Source: Panax quinquefolius (taxonomy: Eukaryota > Streptophyta > Magnoliopsida > Apiales > Araliaceae). Taken from it: a stretch of DNA of 64,000 nt. The stretch lies in assembly GCA_020205615.1 (NCBI GenBank), contig JAINUW010000545.1, positions 58,373 to 122,372 on the forward strand. The letters run 5' to 3'. The notes under the pieces were generated by a model that saw nothing but the letters and a program-made list of their open reading frames with translations, searched no databases and was not told where the DNA came from. The position numbers were made by a program, and so were the translations under genes. Positions 1-11,760 of the stretch are shown here, piece by piece (position 1 is the stretch's first letter; each line of letters starts with the position of its first letter).

Positions 1-1688
1 GCGACAAAAGATGTGGTTGGAATTAATCAAGGATTACGACTGCAAAATTCTTTATCACCCGGGAAAAGCAAACGTAGTTGCCGACGCTTTGAGTAGAAAA
101 GGAAGGGAGAAATTATTCAAATTGACAACTCAGGAGGAATTAATAAGAGAAATGGAAAAGTTAGAAATAGAGGTGGAAGAACCGAAAGAAGCGAAAGGAA
201 ACTTATTCGTGATGGGAGCTTACCCGACATTATTGGATAGAATAAAGGAAGCACAAGAGAAAGATGAAGAATGTGAGAAGATAAGGAAGAGAATAGAGGA
301 AAATAAGGAAGAAAAGTTCAAAGTAGATAAGGATGGTATATTGAGATTTGAGGGTCGAGTATGGGTGCCAGCTATAACCGAACTGAGAGAGGAAATCTTT
401 CACAAAGCACATAATACGGCGTATCCTGTTCATCCAGGAGGCACAAAGATGTATCAGGATCTTCGCCACCACTTTTGGTGGCCTAATTTGAAAAGAGAAG
501 TTGCAGAGTGCGTTAGTAGACGTCTTACTTGTCAAAGAGTCAAAGCAGAATACTAGAGGCCAAGTGGACTACTTCAACCACTGGAAATACCAGAATGGAA
601 GTGGGAGCACATTACGATGGACTTCGTGGTTGAACTTCTGATGACACAAAAGGGTTATGATGCCGTTTGGGTTATCGTGGACCGATTAACAAAGACAACT
701 CATTTTATACCCATTAAGATCCGATTCAATTTGAACCAGTTAGCAAATTTATATGTAAAGGAAATCGTATCGTGACAAGGAGTGCCAATGTCGATTTTTT
801 TTGATCGAGATCAACATTTTATGTCAAAATTTTGGAAAAGTTGGCAGGAACGAATGGGAACTTAGTTGAGATTAAGTACTGCATATCACCCTCAAACTGA
901 TGGGTAGAGTGAACGAACCATACAAATGTTGGAGAATATTTTTAAAGCTTTCGTGATGGACTTCAAGGGCAATTGGGAGGACCACTTACCATTGGTAGAA
1001 TTCGCTTACAATAATAGCTATCATGCGAGTATTGGTATGCCGCCATATGAAGCTCTTTATGCGAGAAAATGTAGAACACCATTATGTTGGGACGAAGTCG
1101 GAGAACGACGACTTTTGGGACTGGAATTAGTTTAACAAACGGCTGATGTGGTAACAACGATAAGGGCCAGATTAGTAGCATCTCAAGATCGCCAAAAGAA
1201 ATACGTCGATTTAAATCCTCAGAATCGAGACTTTGAAGTCGGTAGTTTTGCGTTTTTGAAGGTGTCTCCCTGGAAGGGAAAGATCAGATTCAAAAAAAAA
1301 GGGAAATTGAGTCTGAGGTTCATAGGACCATTCAAAATATTGAACTGAGTGAGCGAAGTGGCATACAAAGTTGCATTACCACCTGAATTGGAACACATTC
1401 ACAACGTGTTTCACATTTCAGTGTTACGTCCATACAAGCTCGACTATAGACACGTGATCTCCTACGAGCCTATTCAAGTAGAGAAAAATTTAACGTAGGA
1501 GAAAATTCCTATTCATATACAAGATAGAAAGAGCAAACGTTGAGGAATAAAATTATATCTTTTGTAAAAGTGGTTTGGCGAAACCACGATACCGAAGAGG
1601 TCACATGAGAATTAGAAGATAAGATGTGAAGGGATTATCTCCATTTATTTGTGTAACCTTATACAATTCCGAGGATGGAATTCTTATA
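1..1688 (+). pseudogene. Element A (Ty3/gypsy, Tekay-like): 3' end of pol - RNase H tail, integrase, C-terminal domain
   Basis: One reading frame, beginning before the window, runs from about 11 to about 1540. It opens with the end of RNase H ([15 protein letters not shown]). The integrase zinc-binding region follows (HPGGTKMYQ, FWWPN, then LTCQ), then the catalytic core (MDFV near 617; HPQTDG and SERTIQ near 890-930). Last comes the post-integrase region with NVFHISVLRPYK and a degraded chromodomain-type tail (about 1480-1655). At least eight in-frame stops interrupt it, including 554, 773, 863, 905, 1133, 1346, 1496 and 1541; those at 773 and 905 are best explained as CGA to TGA and CAG to TAG. 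It is clearly homologous to element D pol at 45600-47278, which supports Tekay/Del assignment. Inactive; the rest of the element lies left of the window. Confidence 0.9.
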
Positions 1689-1699
1689 AGGGGGGAAGA
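1688..1699 (+). promoter_or_regulatory. Polypurine tract of element A
   Basis: A purine run (AAGGGGGGAAGA) sits directly before the TGTAATACCC start of the 3' LTR. This is the expected plus-strand primer position, and the same arrangement occurs in element D at 47311-47324. Confidence 0.8.
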
Positions 1700-1979
1700 T
1701 GTAATACCCACGAATTTTAATAAATTATAATATTGAGAATAAAGATTGTTTGCATATTTATTTGAATATAAATATATATAGTATTGTCATGAGTTGTGGT
1801 AATTAATTTAATTGATTAAGCATATGATAATTAAGCAATGTAAAAGAAGTGATGAGAAGCTTAGTTTAAGCTTGTGGAATTATGCCTAGTGTGGCAAAGT
1901 GGTGAGATGAGAAAGTACTAATTTAATTAATGATGAAATGGATTAAATTAATAAGTACTAGTAATAAACAAATAATTAC
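1700..1979 (+). repeat. Element A 3' LTR, left part
   Basis: The LTR starts TGTAATACCC right after the polypurine tract. It is cut at 1979 by the copia block and resumes at 21691. It has no coding content. The start resembles those of elements C (TGTAAGACCC) and D (TGTAATGACT). Confidence 0.85.
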
Positions 1980-2694
1980 TGAAATTTAAATAGGTACACT
2001 TAGAAGGGGGGGTTGAATAAGTGTAGGCACAAACTATGTCCAATTTTTATTTCTTATCAAAAATCCTTTGGATGTTTAATGCAGCTAGCTGGATTACCAA
2101 ATCAGGATATTATTGAGTTAACCAATTTTACTGATATGAATAGAATGTAGGCTGCTGGATAAACAACAAGATATTCAAGCACAGAATGCAATCACACAAA
2201 CACCAGAATTTTTACGTGGTTCAACTACTACCCTCTAGAATAGTAGCCTAATCCACGTCCAATACCAACTAGTATTGGAGACTCACTTTTATTAAACTCT
2301 TTCAATTACAATATAACTTCTAGCAATTTGAACACCTTTGTTCCCTGTGCACCTATGCACACTTAAGCACCTATGCTTCCCTCAAACTTGACTGTAATAA
2401 GTTACCAATTCAAAACAGATTTACATGTAATATTGATTGAGATAGAGAAAATAAGATACACACTAGAGGTCTAATGATCAAGCAATATATTACTCACCAA
2501 CTCAAGGCTCTAGTATGAAATGAAATGATATGCAAGATGAATATTACCAGAATGTTTTCTATACGTTCTTTGTAGTTGCAATTCCGTTCTTAATGCACTC
2601 AATGTCTGTCTCAGTGAAAAACACTTTCGTAGTTTGTATGCTATATTGTGCTGTGTATGTTTTTCGTGTCTCTTTTGTTGTATGAGATCAGTTC

Positions 2695-2703
2695 ATTTAT
2701 AGG
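2695..2703 (-). promoter_or_regulatory. TATA box of copia LTR 1
   Basis: CCTATAAAT on the minus strand is conserved at the same place in LTR 2 (11681-11689) and LTR 3 (about 20698-20706). A pyrimidine microsatellite lies about 35 bp upstream in the sense direction. This is the probable U3 promoter. Confidence 0.55.
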
Positions 2704-2734
2704 CTTTTTCCAGTGTACCGTTGCTTGTGGGTAA

Positions 2735-2759
2735 TGAGAGAGAGAGAGAGAGAGAGAGA
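2735..2759. repeat. (GA)n microsatellite in copia LTR 1
   Basis: An uninterrupted GA run. The equivalent run is longer in LTR 2 (11718-11757) and shorter in LTR 3 (about 20737-20755). Confidence 0.95.
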
Positions 2760-3635
2760 CAGTATACGCAAGTTAAGTAGACAGACATCTGGATTTCGTG
2801 ACAAAGAACAAGATATCCTATATATATATTTATTATGATGGAGTGAACAATATAAGTGTATTAGAGTGATGACTAAGGGATTTTTGCTTATTAGGTAGTC
2901 CATCACTTTTAGTCTATATCTTGTCATATGACAGCTTTCTTTATGACCATTATAACTGTTATCTCGGAACAGATTTCTTTTACCATTCTTAGAAATGTTC
3001 CTTGATCTTAGCTGTTTCATTACGTACGTGATTAGCTGATTGTCTTGATTGATTTCTCAGAATTAAGGACCTTGATTTACTAGACATGATTTATGGTGCA
3101 TGATCTATGATGTCATGTTTTGTGCTTACCATAAGGTGTTTGCTAGTCGGTGTCCACAGATCTTACCATATATTAGACCGGTGATGACGCCCAATTGAAT
3201 TCCTTGAATTATGGGACAGTAATGGTGTATGTCTCCTGCTAGCCTTAACCATGAACTTGGATTTTTGCATAACTAAAGGTAATTTAATTTAATCAATCTT
3301 TTTGCTCTACCGAACAGTATTTGATTCCTTAGCAAATGTTGAGCAAATAATGGTCATGCATATTATGTGTTAGTTAATTTATCATGTGACAACAATTATG
3401 AATATGGGCGTATATGAAATGCATGTCCTAGAGCCTTATTTTAGAAAGTAATAGATGCTACGATCTTACATATATTCCTAGGACCCATATTTGCTTTTCT
3501 TTGAGGATGTCTTGACTTTGTAATTTCCTCCTTGTTGTTTTCTGAAATTTCATGTCTTTCCCTGAAATGTAATATAACATGATTAGAGAAATAATAAAGT
3601 CATCATCAAAACATGGAGTGTGACATAAGTCAACA

Positions 3636-3651
3636 TTCTCCCCATTTTTGA
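3636..3651 (-). promoter_or_regulatory. Polypurine tract of copia copy 1
   Basis: On the minus strand, AAAAATGGGGAGAA directly precedes the TGTTGACTTA start of the LTR. The matching tract of copy 2 is at 12638-12653. Further purine runs lie at about 3671-3678, 3711-3719 and 4009-4018. Confidence 0.75.
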
Positions 3652-4067
3652 TGATGACAACAAATAGATTATGGCTCCCCCTAAATCCTTGCACTTGGGA
3701 GATTTTCTGACTCCCCCTTAATGTGTGCATCTTGCCCATTAACTATTAACTCGCATATACACGAGTTTGAGTCACCTGCATTGTTTTTAAAGGATACCTG
3801 CAGGTTTACGGTTAGTCCTCAACATGTTAAGTAAAGGCAGAAATTGTAGTAAACTGTTTAAACCAACCATCATCCATCAAATAAAAACAAATAAACCATC
3901 GTCTGAACCACACAGGTTACCATGCATGAAAAATTTAAACGATAGTCTTTGGAAGCAAGAAAAATATTCATAAAGAGAAACATCATAAAGAAAAAATAGG
4001 CATAATTTCCTCCCCCTTTGGCATCTATCAAAAAGGGAGACGCAGAAAGCCAAACGGGCCAGGGCAG

Positions 4068-5741
4068 CTAGTCATCCTCCTCCGCAAGATTGACGTGATT
4101 GGCTGCGCGGGCTGTGAAATAGGGCCGGTGAAGCCTGCGATGTTCGATCTCTTCAAGGGACATTATGTTGGCAAAGCGGGGAAGATGAACAATGAATGTA
4201 AGAGGTGGTAGTGGTAGGTCCAGGAAGTTGCCTTGATATTCTGCCATCCAATTGCATTGGGGCCATTCCGGGATACGCGACTGGACTTGATCGTCTTGCA
4301 GCTCCTCACTCAGGTCATTCATGCGGCATTCAGTGAACCGTCTAAGAGTCCCAACCTGATGACTGATAAACTTAAGCTCGGTACTTATTTGGCAGGCGTT
4401 GCGATTCATCTTGCGTTGCAGGGCTTCGACCATCGCCCAAGTATGTAACTCGAATCCATCTTGGAGGTCAATAAACTCATCATCCACATTGCGAAACATA
4501 GCATGCAAATCATTTTTCCGAAATAGGGAGTTTGTCATTTTTGAGCATAGACAGACGAAGTTGGATGTCTTTGATATAGGCAGTGATAATGGTTTGATTG
4601 TTTGCAATGGTACGAAGAAGAGTGATTATCTCAGGGGAAGGGGGTGGTGAAGTAGGAGGAGTGAAGTGTGGAGAATTGGGAATTTCGGGTATGATACGTA
4701 TGAACCTTCCTTTGAATAGTGTGATATGAGCACCCTTTAGATAGTTTGAGTCGATGGAGTCAGTGAGTTGGATGGAGCCCTCATTATCAAGTGGAATTTG
4801 AAAGTGAGTAAATATTTTGGTGAGGAAGCAGCTGTAAGGCAAGCACTTTTTTGAATGTTTGACACAGTTAACCATGTGTTTGAGCATCATGAGAGAGAAA
4901 TTGAATGGTTTGCCGATCAGTATCAAGGCTATCAAAATCAGATCTTGGTAAGTGAAGTCAGCGCCACCACCTAGACGAGGGAGAAGGTTGTACCTTAGTA
5001 GTTTGTGAAGGACTATTGCAATAGGAGAAACTTCGGTAATTTTTGGAAGGGTGACTGTGGAGATGGTGGGGTCATCCATGACAGTGCGAAGCTGGGCAAT
5101 AGGGGACATAGGGGTATAAACTGGTTCCTTAAGTATAAAGGGACAATCCCCTGTGTATGGGATAGAAAGTATGCTCCCTAGATCCAGAGAGATGTGAAAA
5201 ATAGTGATTTGCCTTTAACAAAAGATGTATAATAGTCCCCATTGTTTTCTAGATTGGTATAAAATTGTTGAACCAATTTTGGATACGCCACAGATGGAGG
5301 TGCACTTAAGGAAGCTAGGCCACATGACTCAAGGAGGTTTTGAAGAGGGGAGTTTGTGTAATAAAATATGTCAACTAATTTTTCATAAACAAAGGTTTTG
5401 TGACATATAGATGACTTAAAGTGATGTTCAAAATTGTGACCTCTAAAGTAATCATCGGGGACATCATGCAAAGACGCAGAGAGAGGGTTTACCGTTATTT
5501 GAGGGGAACTGAGGGGGGATTCCTTGACGGCTTTTCGTTTAGTGATCGTTGACGTCCCAATCAGTGGAGGAGAGGGTAAGCCAGCTTTAGATTCAACCGG
5601 AGAGGAGTCGCCGGAGATGGTTTAGACAGAGGGCTGCTTCCATTTCAGACATCGAGAAGTAGTGGGATGAGTTGGTGGCGATGGTAGTGATATCTCGTCG
5701 TCTGATTCGTCATGTATTTGGATGGACCATCGTGTTTTCAT
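4068..5741 (-). pseudogene. Copia copy 1 ORF3, downstream of RNase H (putative plant transposon protein type)
   Basis: An extra ORF of about 557 codons lies between RNase H and the 3' LTR, in the same sense as pol. The start at 5741 (MKTRWSIQIHDESDDE) is conserved in copy 2. The N-terminal 100 residues are Ser/Pro-rich. The middle (5471-4700) carries FVKGKSLFF, LLPRLGGG and LIALILIGKPFNF, which resemble the family annotated as putative plant transposon protein (Pfam Transposase_32 as I recall it). The C-terminus is charged and ends NLAEEDD. I see no signal peptide or obvious membrane helix, unlike the env-like ORF of soybean SIRE1. Breaks: TAA at 5622-5624 (copy 2 has CAA), a frame loss near 5190 and a frame change near 4540. 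Function unknown. Confidence 0.65.
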
Positions 5742-5985
5742 CTTCACGGTTGGGGTTTGATAGATGTGAAGAGATGCAGAGAGGGTTGAGGTATGAAGAA
5801 GACGGAGAGAGATGGCTGGGATTAGTAAAGTAGTGTCTATTCTTTTAAAAGCTATGTGTTACCAAAATTTGGAAAGACGTGTCACAGTGTTTGGGAATGA
5901 AGATCTTGAGCAGATACAATGAGCGTTATTATGGCACCTAGATATGCCGTGACTGTCTACTTTCCTTAAGGCATGCAGATCGTAT

Positions 5986-7660
5986 CTAAATCAGACACAT
6001 CCCGAGTTCTCTTCTTAAGGTACAGAACCGGTCTTCCCCTAAAGGTTTTGTGAAGATATCTGCTAATTGATGCTCAGTGGGGATGAATATCAATCTTATT
6101 AAGCCTTTGGACACATTGTCTCTAAGAAAATGGTGGCGATACTTCTTATGCGTTTTGCGAAAGCGAGAATGTAGTCTTTGGATTTTTAGAGATGTCTTTG
6201 GTGCTTGTATTATCACAGTATATGGGTACATTTTCACATATAATATCAAAGTAACACAATGTTTGACGCATCCACAATATTTGGGAGCAGCAACTTCCTA
6301 TGGCTAAGTATTCACCCTTAGTGGTGGATAGAGCGACTGGTGTTTGCTTCTTGCTGTGCCATGAAACAAGACTTTGTCCCAAAAATGTACAGGCACTGCT
6401 TGTTCTTTTTCTATCTATTTGACAACCTACATAGTCAGCATCTGAATAACCCATTAGATCAAAATTGTCACATTTTGGGTAGAACAATCCTAAATTGGTC
6501 GTACCACTCAAATATTTAAATATTCGTTTAACAGCCTGTAAGTGGGATTATTTAGGTTTGGCCTGAAACCGAGCACATAGACACACACTGTACATTATAT
6601 CAGGTCTAGAAGCAGTTAAATATAGTAGGGATCCAATCATACCTCTGTATTTTATTACTTCTACATCTGTACCTTTTTCATTTGCTGTGAGTTTTATTGA
6701 TGTACTCATTGGTGTGGTCTTTGAGTTTAAATTGTCAAATCTGAATCTCTTAAGTAATTCTTTTGTTTACTTGGTTTGATGAATGAATATACCTTTGTGA
6801 TTTTGTTTAATTTAGAGGCCTAGAAAGTAGTTAAGTTCTCCCATCAGGCTCATGTCAAACTCCTTGTGCATGCATTTGGAAAAAAACTCACAAAGAAAAT
6901 TATTAGTAGCACAAAATATTATATTGTCTACATATATTTGTACAATAACAATATCTTTATTTTGACGTTTAATAAATAGAGTGGAGTCGATTTTACCTCG
7001 AATGAATCCATTTGATAGGAGATACTTACTTAATCTTTCGTACCAAGCCCTTGGGGCTTGTTTGAGTCCATAGAGTGCCTTCTTGAGTTTGTATACGTAA
7101 TGTGGGAACTTGTCATGCTCAAATCTAGGTGGCTGTTTTACATATACTTCTTCGTTTATGTACCCATTGAGGATGGCGCTTTTGACGTCCATTTGGTGTA
7201 GCTTGAACTTTCTGAAACAAGCGAATGCTAATAGTATACGAATATATTCCAAGCGGGCTACTGGGGAAAATGTTTCTTCATAGTCTATTCCTTCTTGTTG
7301 GTTGTATCCTTGAGCTACTAATCTCGCTTTGTTTCTTGTAATTGTTTCGTACTCGTCAAACTTGTTTTTGAATACCCATTTAGTTCGAATAATGGATACA
7401 CCTTTTGGAGGAGGTACCAATTCCCACACTTGACATCTTTCAAATTGTTGTAGTTCCTTTTGCATTGCTAGAAGCCAATTTTCATCAAGAATAGCTTCTT
7501 TGGCATTTTTTGGTTCAATTTGGGATAGGAATGCTGAGAAAGCACACATATTTTGTGCTTTTCTTCTAGTAATAACTTTGTCATTTATGTTCCCAATGAT
7601 GTTCTCAGGAGGATGAATTTTGATGTATCTTGCTGATTTTGGAAGGAGGACATCATGTAT
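5986..7660 (-). pseudogene. Copia copy 1 reverse transcriptase and RNase H
   Basis: The RVT_2-type RT runs from about 7549 to 6812: WELVPPPKG, TKWVFKNKFDE, KARLVAQGYNQQEG, FSPVARLEYIR, QMDVKSAILNG, LYGLKQAPRAWYE. The catalytic YVDD motif reads YVDN (near 6925), so one metal-binding Asp is lost. RNase H (6511-5986) shows GYSDADYVG, SWHSKKQTPVALST and YCDNTS, and ends with HQLADIFTKPL. The frame breaks between RT and RNase H near 6800 and within RNase H near 6200. Inactive as written. Confidence 0.9.
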
Positions 7661-7828
7661 TACTTCTTCAGTAGATTCAGAATTGTGGTCTTATTGTTCA
7701 TTCATTTCACTTCTTTGGATATGTTCCCCGATTTTTTGTATTAAACTTTTACGGATATGTTAGGTCTGATCTTTTGTATTGGATTGTTTCCATGATCTTT
7801 TTGTTTTAGTGGTATTTGGATTTCTTTG

Positions 7829-9172
7829 CTAGATCTCTAAGTTTCCTACATCTTCTTCTCTTTCTCTTGTAATATCATGGTTAGATTCGTTAAATTTGAT
7901 ATGTATAGATTCTTCGATACACATCTCTTGTACATTATAAATGTGATATGCTCTACTATTTTGTGAATAGCCAATGAATATTCCTTCATATGATCTAGCA
8001 TCAAACTTGCCCAAATTTCCATTAATGTTAAGAATAAAGCATTTAGATCCAAACACTTTGAAATAGCTTATGTTAGGGAGCCGATTATTTAATAATTCGT
8101 ATGGTGTTTTCAAGATGATTGAACGAATCAAAACTCTATTTAGTACATAACATGCTGTGTTTACAGCTTCGGTCCAAAATTTTTTAGGAAGCTTACTTTC
8201 TTGAATTAGAGTTCTAGCAGTTTCTTGTAACGTTCCATTTTTCCTCTCTACCACTCCATTTTGTTGTGGAGTTCTAGGTGCTAAAAATTCATGAGAGATT
8301 CCTTTTTGATTACAGAATGTAATAAAATCCTTTTGAATTCAGTACCATGGTCACTTCTGATTCTTATAAGATTAAGACTATGCTTGGTCTCCAAATTTTT
8401 AATCAGTTTTTTAAATTCTTTAAATGCCTCATCTTTTGTTCTAAGGAATAGTACCCATGTATATCTAGAGAAATCATCGACTATCACAAAAGCATAGAAT
8501 TTACCGTTTAGACTAGCATGCCTTTCAGGTCCAAATAAATCGAGATGAAGCAATTGTAAGGGAGAAGAGGTTGATACCACGTTTTTGGCTGTGAATGATG
8601 TTCTTACTTGTTTTCCAAGTCGATGTGGTTCAGATATACCTTTCTTCTCAAAATTTATTTTGGGTAATCCTCTTACTAAGTTCTTTGATGACAACTTTTT
8701 GATGAGGTCCATATGAACATGTCCCATCCTTATATGCCATAGATTCGCTTCATCTTGAATGGTTGCAAGACATAATTCTTCGTCCTATCGCTAAAAATCA
8801 AGAGTCTATATATTCCCTTCTCTTAGGGAAACTAAAACAACATTGTTAGTACCATGTGAAATAGTGCATCTATCTTTTTCAAACTTTACTTGATGTCCAT
8901 TATCCATTAATTGACTAACACTGATAAGATTGAATTCTAAACCGTTAACAAGATGAATATTATTGATGTTAACCTTACCATTACCGATTTTACCTTTCCC
9001 TATTATTTCGCATGACCGATTATCACCGAATGTGACAGTTCCATATTTCTTTTTGACATTCAGTTTCACGAACTTAGATTTGTCTCCCGTCATATGACGT
9101 GAACATCCCCTTTCAAGAATCCATTATTGAGAAGATACTTTGGCTTTGAGACATACCTGTATAAGAGAGATA
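7829..9172 (-). pseudogene. Copia copy 1 protease, GAG-pre-integrase domain and integrase
   Basis: In sense order: protease (9130-8806) with ISVSQLMDNGHQVKF, but the active-site triplet reads ERG where copy 2 keeps DSG. Next is the GAG-pre-integrase/zinc region (8770-8600) with MGHVHMDLIKKLSSKNLV; the usual CxxC reads SEPH here and CEPH in copy 2. Next is the integrase core (8590-7830) with LHLDLFGP, VDDFSRYTWV, IRSDHGTEF and MVERKNGTLQETA, keeping the DDE residues. A one-base loss near 8336 shifts the frame at the second catalytic block, and a stop lies just before the protease active site. The core continues with YELLNNRLPNISYFKVFG and YSQNSRAYHIYN. Confidence 0.9.
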
Positions 9173-9176
9173 CAAT

Positions 9177-10945
9177 TTATATTTTTGGTACCCATATCTT
9201 TTTGGGTCCATTTGTGTTAGTTGGAATCAAATCACTTTTCTTTATCCATACGGCTTTATTTAGATTTTTCTTTCTTGAGCAGTTTATCTCTAGATGTCTT
9301 TTAATGCCACAATTTTTGCAGGAGGTAAAAGGCGTGCAATAATTCAATTTAAATGATGATTTAGGTTTTAGCATTTCAACTTTTTTCCTATATGTTGGAT
9401 TGTAACCTATGCCTTGTATATCATAACTGGTTCTTTGTTTTCCTAGCATGACATTTAGGTTTTCTTCCCCATGAACAAATTTAGCTAGAGGGATTTTTAA
9501 AGACTCTATTTCCTTTTGTAGGTCATTAGTTGGAGGTGTTTTATTACTCAATTCATCACCAAATGCATTAATGCACACATCTCTCATCTCTATCTCCTTT
9601 TTTAATTTTTCTACTTCATTATTTAGCTGTTTTACCTTGTTGAACAACATTTTATTGTAATTATCTAAATAATCATTCTTTGCTGCTAAAAACTTTTCCT
9701 CATTTGTGTGTGTTGCTTTTTCTAAATCTTTCTTTTCATCTATCAGTGCTTCCACTTCGCTCATTAGAGTGTTTACTAGATCTTTTAAGTATATATTTTT
9801 TTCTTTTAATCTTTCATTTTCTTGTTTCAAAGTAATACTCTCAGAAAAAGGTACCTCACTGGATTCACCTTCAAGTCCCATAAAGCATATTTGAGCCAGT
9901 TCATCGTTTGCATCTATTTCCACTTCGGATTCTTCATTATCACTCCATGTTAGAAATGCTTTGTGCTTTTTGAACTCCTTATTGCCTTGCTTTCCTTTGT
10001 TCTTGAGTTGGAAACAATCCTTTTTAAAGTGACCTGGTCGTCCACACTCGAAACAAGTTTCCTCGGTTGACTTGGCTTTGTATTTGTTTGCGTTGAATGT
10101 ATTTTTCCTTTGATTCTTCCTTTGAAGTAGTCCCTTAAGTCTCCTTGATATCATGGCTATTTCATCATCCGAGTTATTTTTGAGTTCTTCTTCAATTCCT
10201 GCATTTAGAGCTAGTACTTTCTTTCGAGGAACTTCTTCCTCGTTATCATATATTTTCAATTTTTGTTCATATTCTTCTAGTTCACCAAAGAGAGTTAATG
10301 TATCCATAGAAGAAATATTGACGGAGACTTGAAGAGTAGTAATTTTAGATGCAAACCTTTTGGGCATAGCCCGAAGTAGCTTACGATTGATTTCGCTTTG
10401 TGGAATTGTCTTGTCGAGTAGCTTCAAGGAATTTATAAGTACCAAAAATCGTGCTTGAGCCATTTTGATCGTTTCGTCCCTTTCCAGTTTGAACATTTCG
10501 TAGTCATGCATGAGCATACTTAGCTTGACTTCTCGTACTTTAGACGTTCCTTCGTGACTTACCACTAGGGTATCCCAAATCTCCTTTGATGTGTTGCATG
10601 AAGAAACTTTATCTATTTCATATTGCACCATGCCACTGAGGAGAGTGTTCATTACTTTTGAGTCGTATGACACCATGTATGTTTTGATTGAGTCCATCTC
10701 GAGTAGAGTTTTTGGAGTACCATCATCTTTCCTTGGGATTACCGGTCCATTCTCTACCACCCACCATTCCCATGGGTCTCGCTTAAGATATATCCTCATC
10801 CAAAATTTCCAGAAGTTATAGTTCTCAATTCCAAAGAGTAGTGGAGGTCGGTTCGTTGATTGACCTTCTTGATGAGTGCTTCCAAGTTGTGTGCGTGTCG
10901 AGAATCTTTCCCTACAAGTCACCTTTAAGACCAAGATAAGTAGAG
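9177..10945 (-). CDS. gag: Copia copy 1 Gag (Sirevirus-like), long open frame
   Basis: This is the only long intact retroelement ORF in the window. The open frame reaches back through the PBS into LTR 2 (to 10982), but that start is implausible because it would translate the PBS. No good Met lies between the PBS and the domain start, so the true start is uncertain. It begins with a DUF4219/UBN2-type Gag domain (NRPPLLFGIENYNFWKFWM, then WDTL and LTLFGELEEYEQKL). A CCHC knuckle CFECGRPGHFKKDC lies at about 10016-10057, and a strong coiled coil at about 9850-9560 (QENERLKEKNIYLKDLV). A second knuckle CKNCGIKRHLEINC is at about 9296-9337. It would form the virus-like particle and bind RNA. Copy 2 has the same layout but is broken. 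Confidence 0.85.
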
Positions 10946-10960
10946 CCAAGCTCGATACCA
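10946..10960 (-). promoter_or_regulatory. Primer binding site of copia copy 1
   Basis: On the minus strand TGGTATCGAGCTTGG lies two bases inside LTR 2. It matches the initiator-Met tRNA PBS (TGGTATCAGAGC) with small changes. Copy 2 has the same at 19969-19983. Confidence 0.75.
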
Positions 10961-10962
10961 AA

Positions 10963-11715
10963 TGAAATTTAAATAGGTACACTTAGAAGGGGGGTTGAAT
11001 AAGTGTAGGCACAAACTATGTCCAATTTTTATTTCTTATCAAAATCCTTTGGATGTTTAATGTAAATTAATGGATTACCAAATCAGGATATTATTGAGTT
11101 AACCAATTTTATTGATATGAATAGAATGCAGGCTGCTGGATAAACAACAAGATATTTAAGCACAAAATGCAATCACATAAACACCCGAATTTTTACGTGG
11201 TTCAACTACTACCCTCTAGAATAGTAGCCTAATCCACGTCCAATACCAACTAGTATTGGAGACTCACTTTTATTAAACTCTTTCAATTACAATACAACTT
11301 CTAGCAATTTGAACACCTTTGTTCCCTGTGCACCTATGCACTCTTAAGCACCTATGCTTCCCTCAAACTTGACTGTAATAAGTTACCAATTCAAAACAGA
11401 TTTACATGTAATATTGATTGAGATAGAGAAAATAAGACACACACACTAGAGTTCTAATGATCAAGCAATATATTACTCACCAACTCAAGGCTCTAGTATG
11501 AAATGAAATGATATGCAAGATGAATATTACCGTAATGTTTTCTATACATTCTTTATAGTTGCAATTGCATTCTTAATGCACTCAATGTCCATCTCATGAA
11601 AAACACTTTCGTAATTCAGATGCTATATCAGTCCGTTGTGTATGTTTTTCGTGTCTCTTTTCGTTGTATGAGATCGGTTCATTTATAGGCTTTTTTCAAT
11701 TGTACCGCTGTTTGG

Positions 11716-11760
<45 letters not shown>

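Larger units (their letters stand above)
1980..3635 (-). repeat. Copia LTR 1 (3' LTR of copy 1)
   Basis: On the plus strand it runs from TGAAATTTAA to AAGTCAACA, giving TG...CA ends. It aligns along its whole length with LTR 2 and LTR 3. It contains a minus-strand TATA box (CCTATAAAT, 2695-2703) and a (GA)n run at 2735-2759. No gene is seen in it. Confidence 0.9.

Noticed and set aside
10946..10982. Gag start at the ATG in LTR 2 (10982)
   Set aside because: It would require translating the end of the LTR and the PBS, and copy 2 does not keep it.
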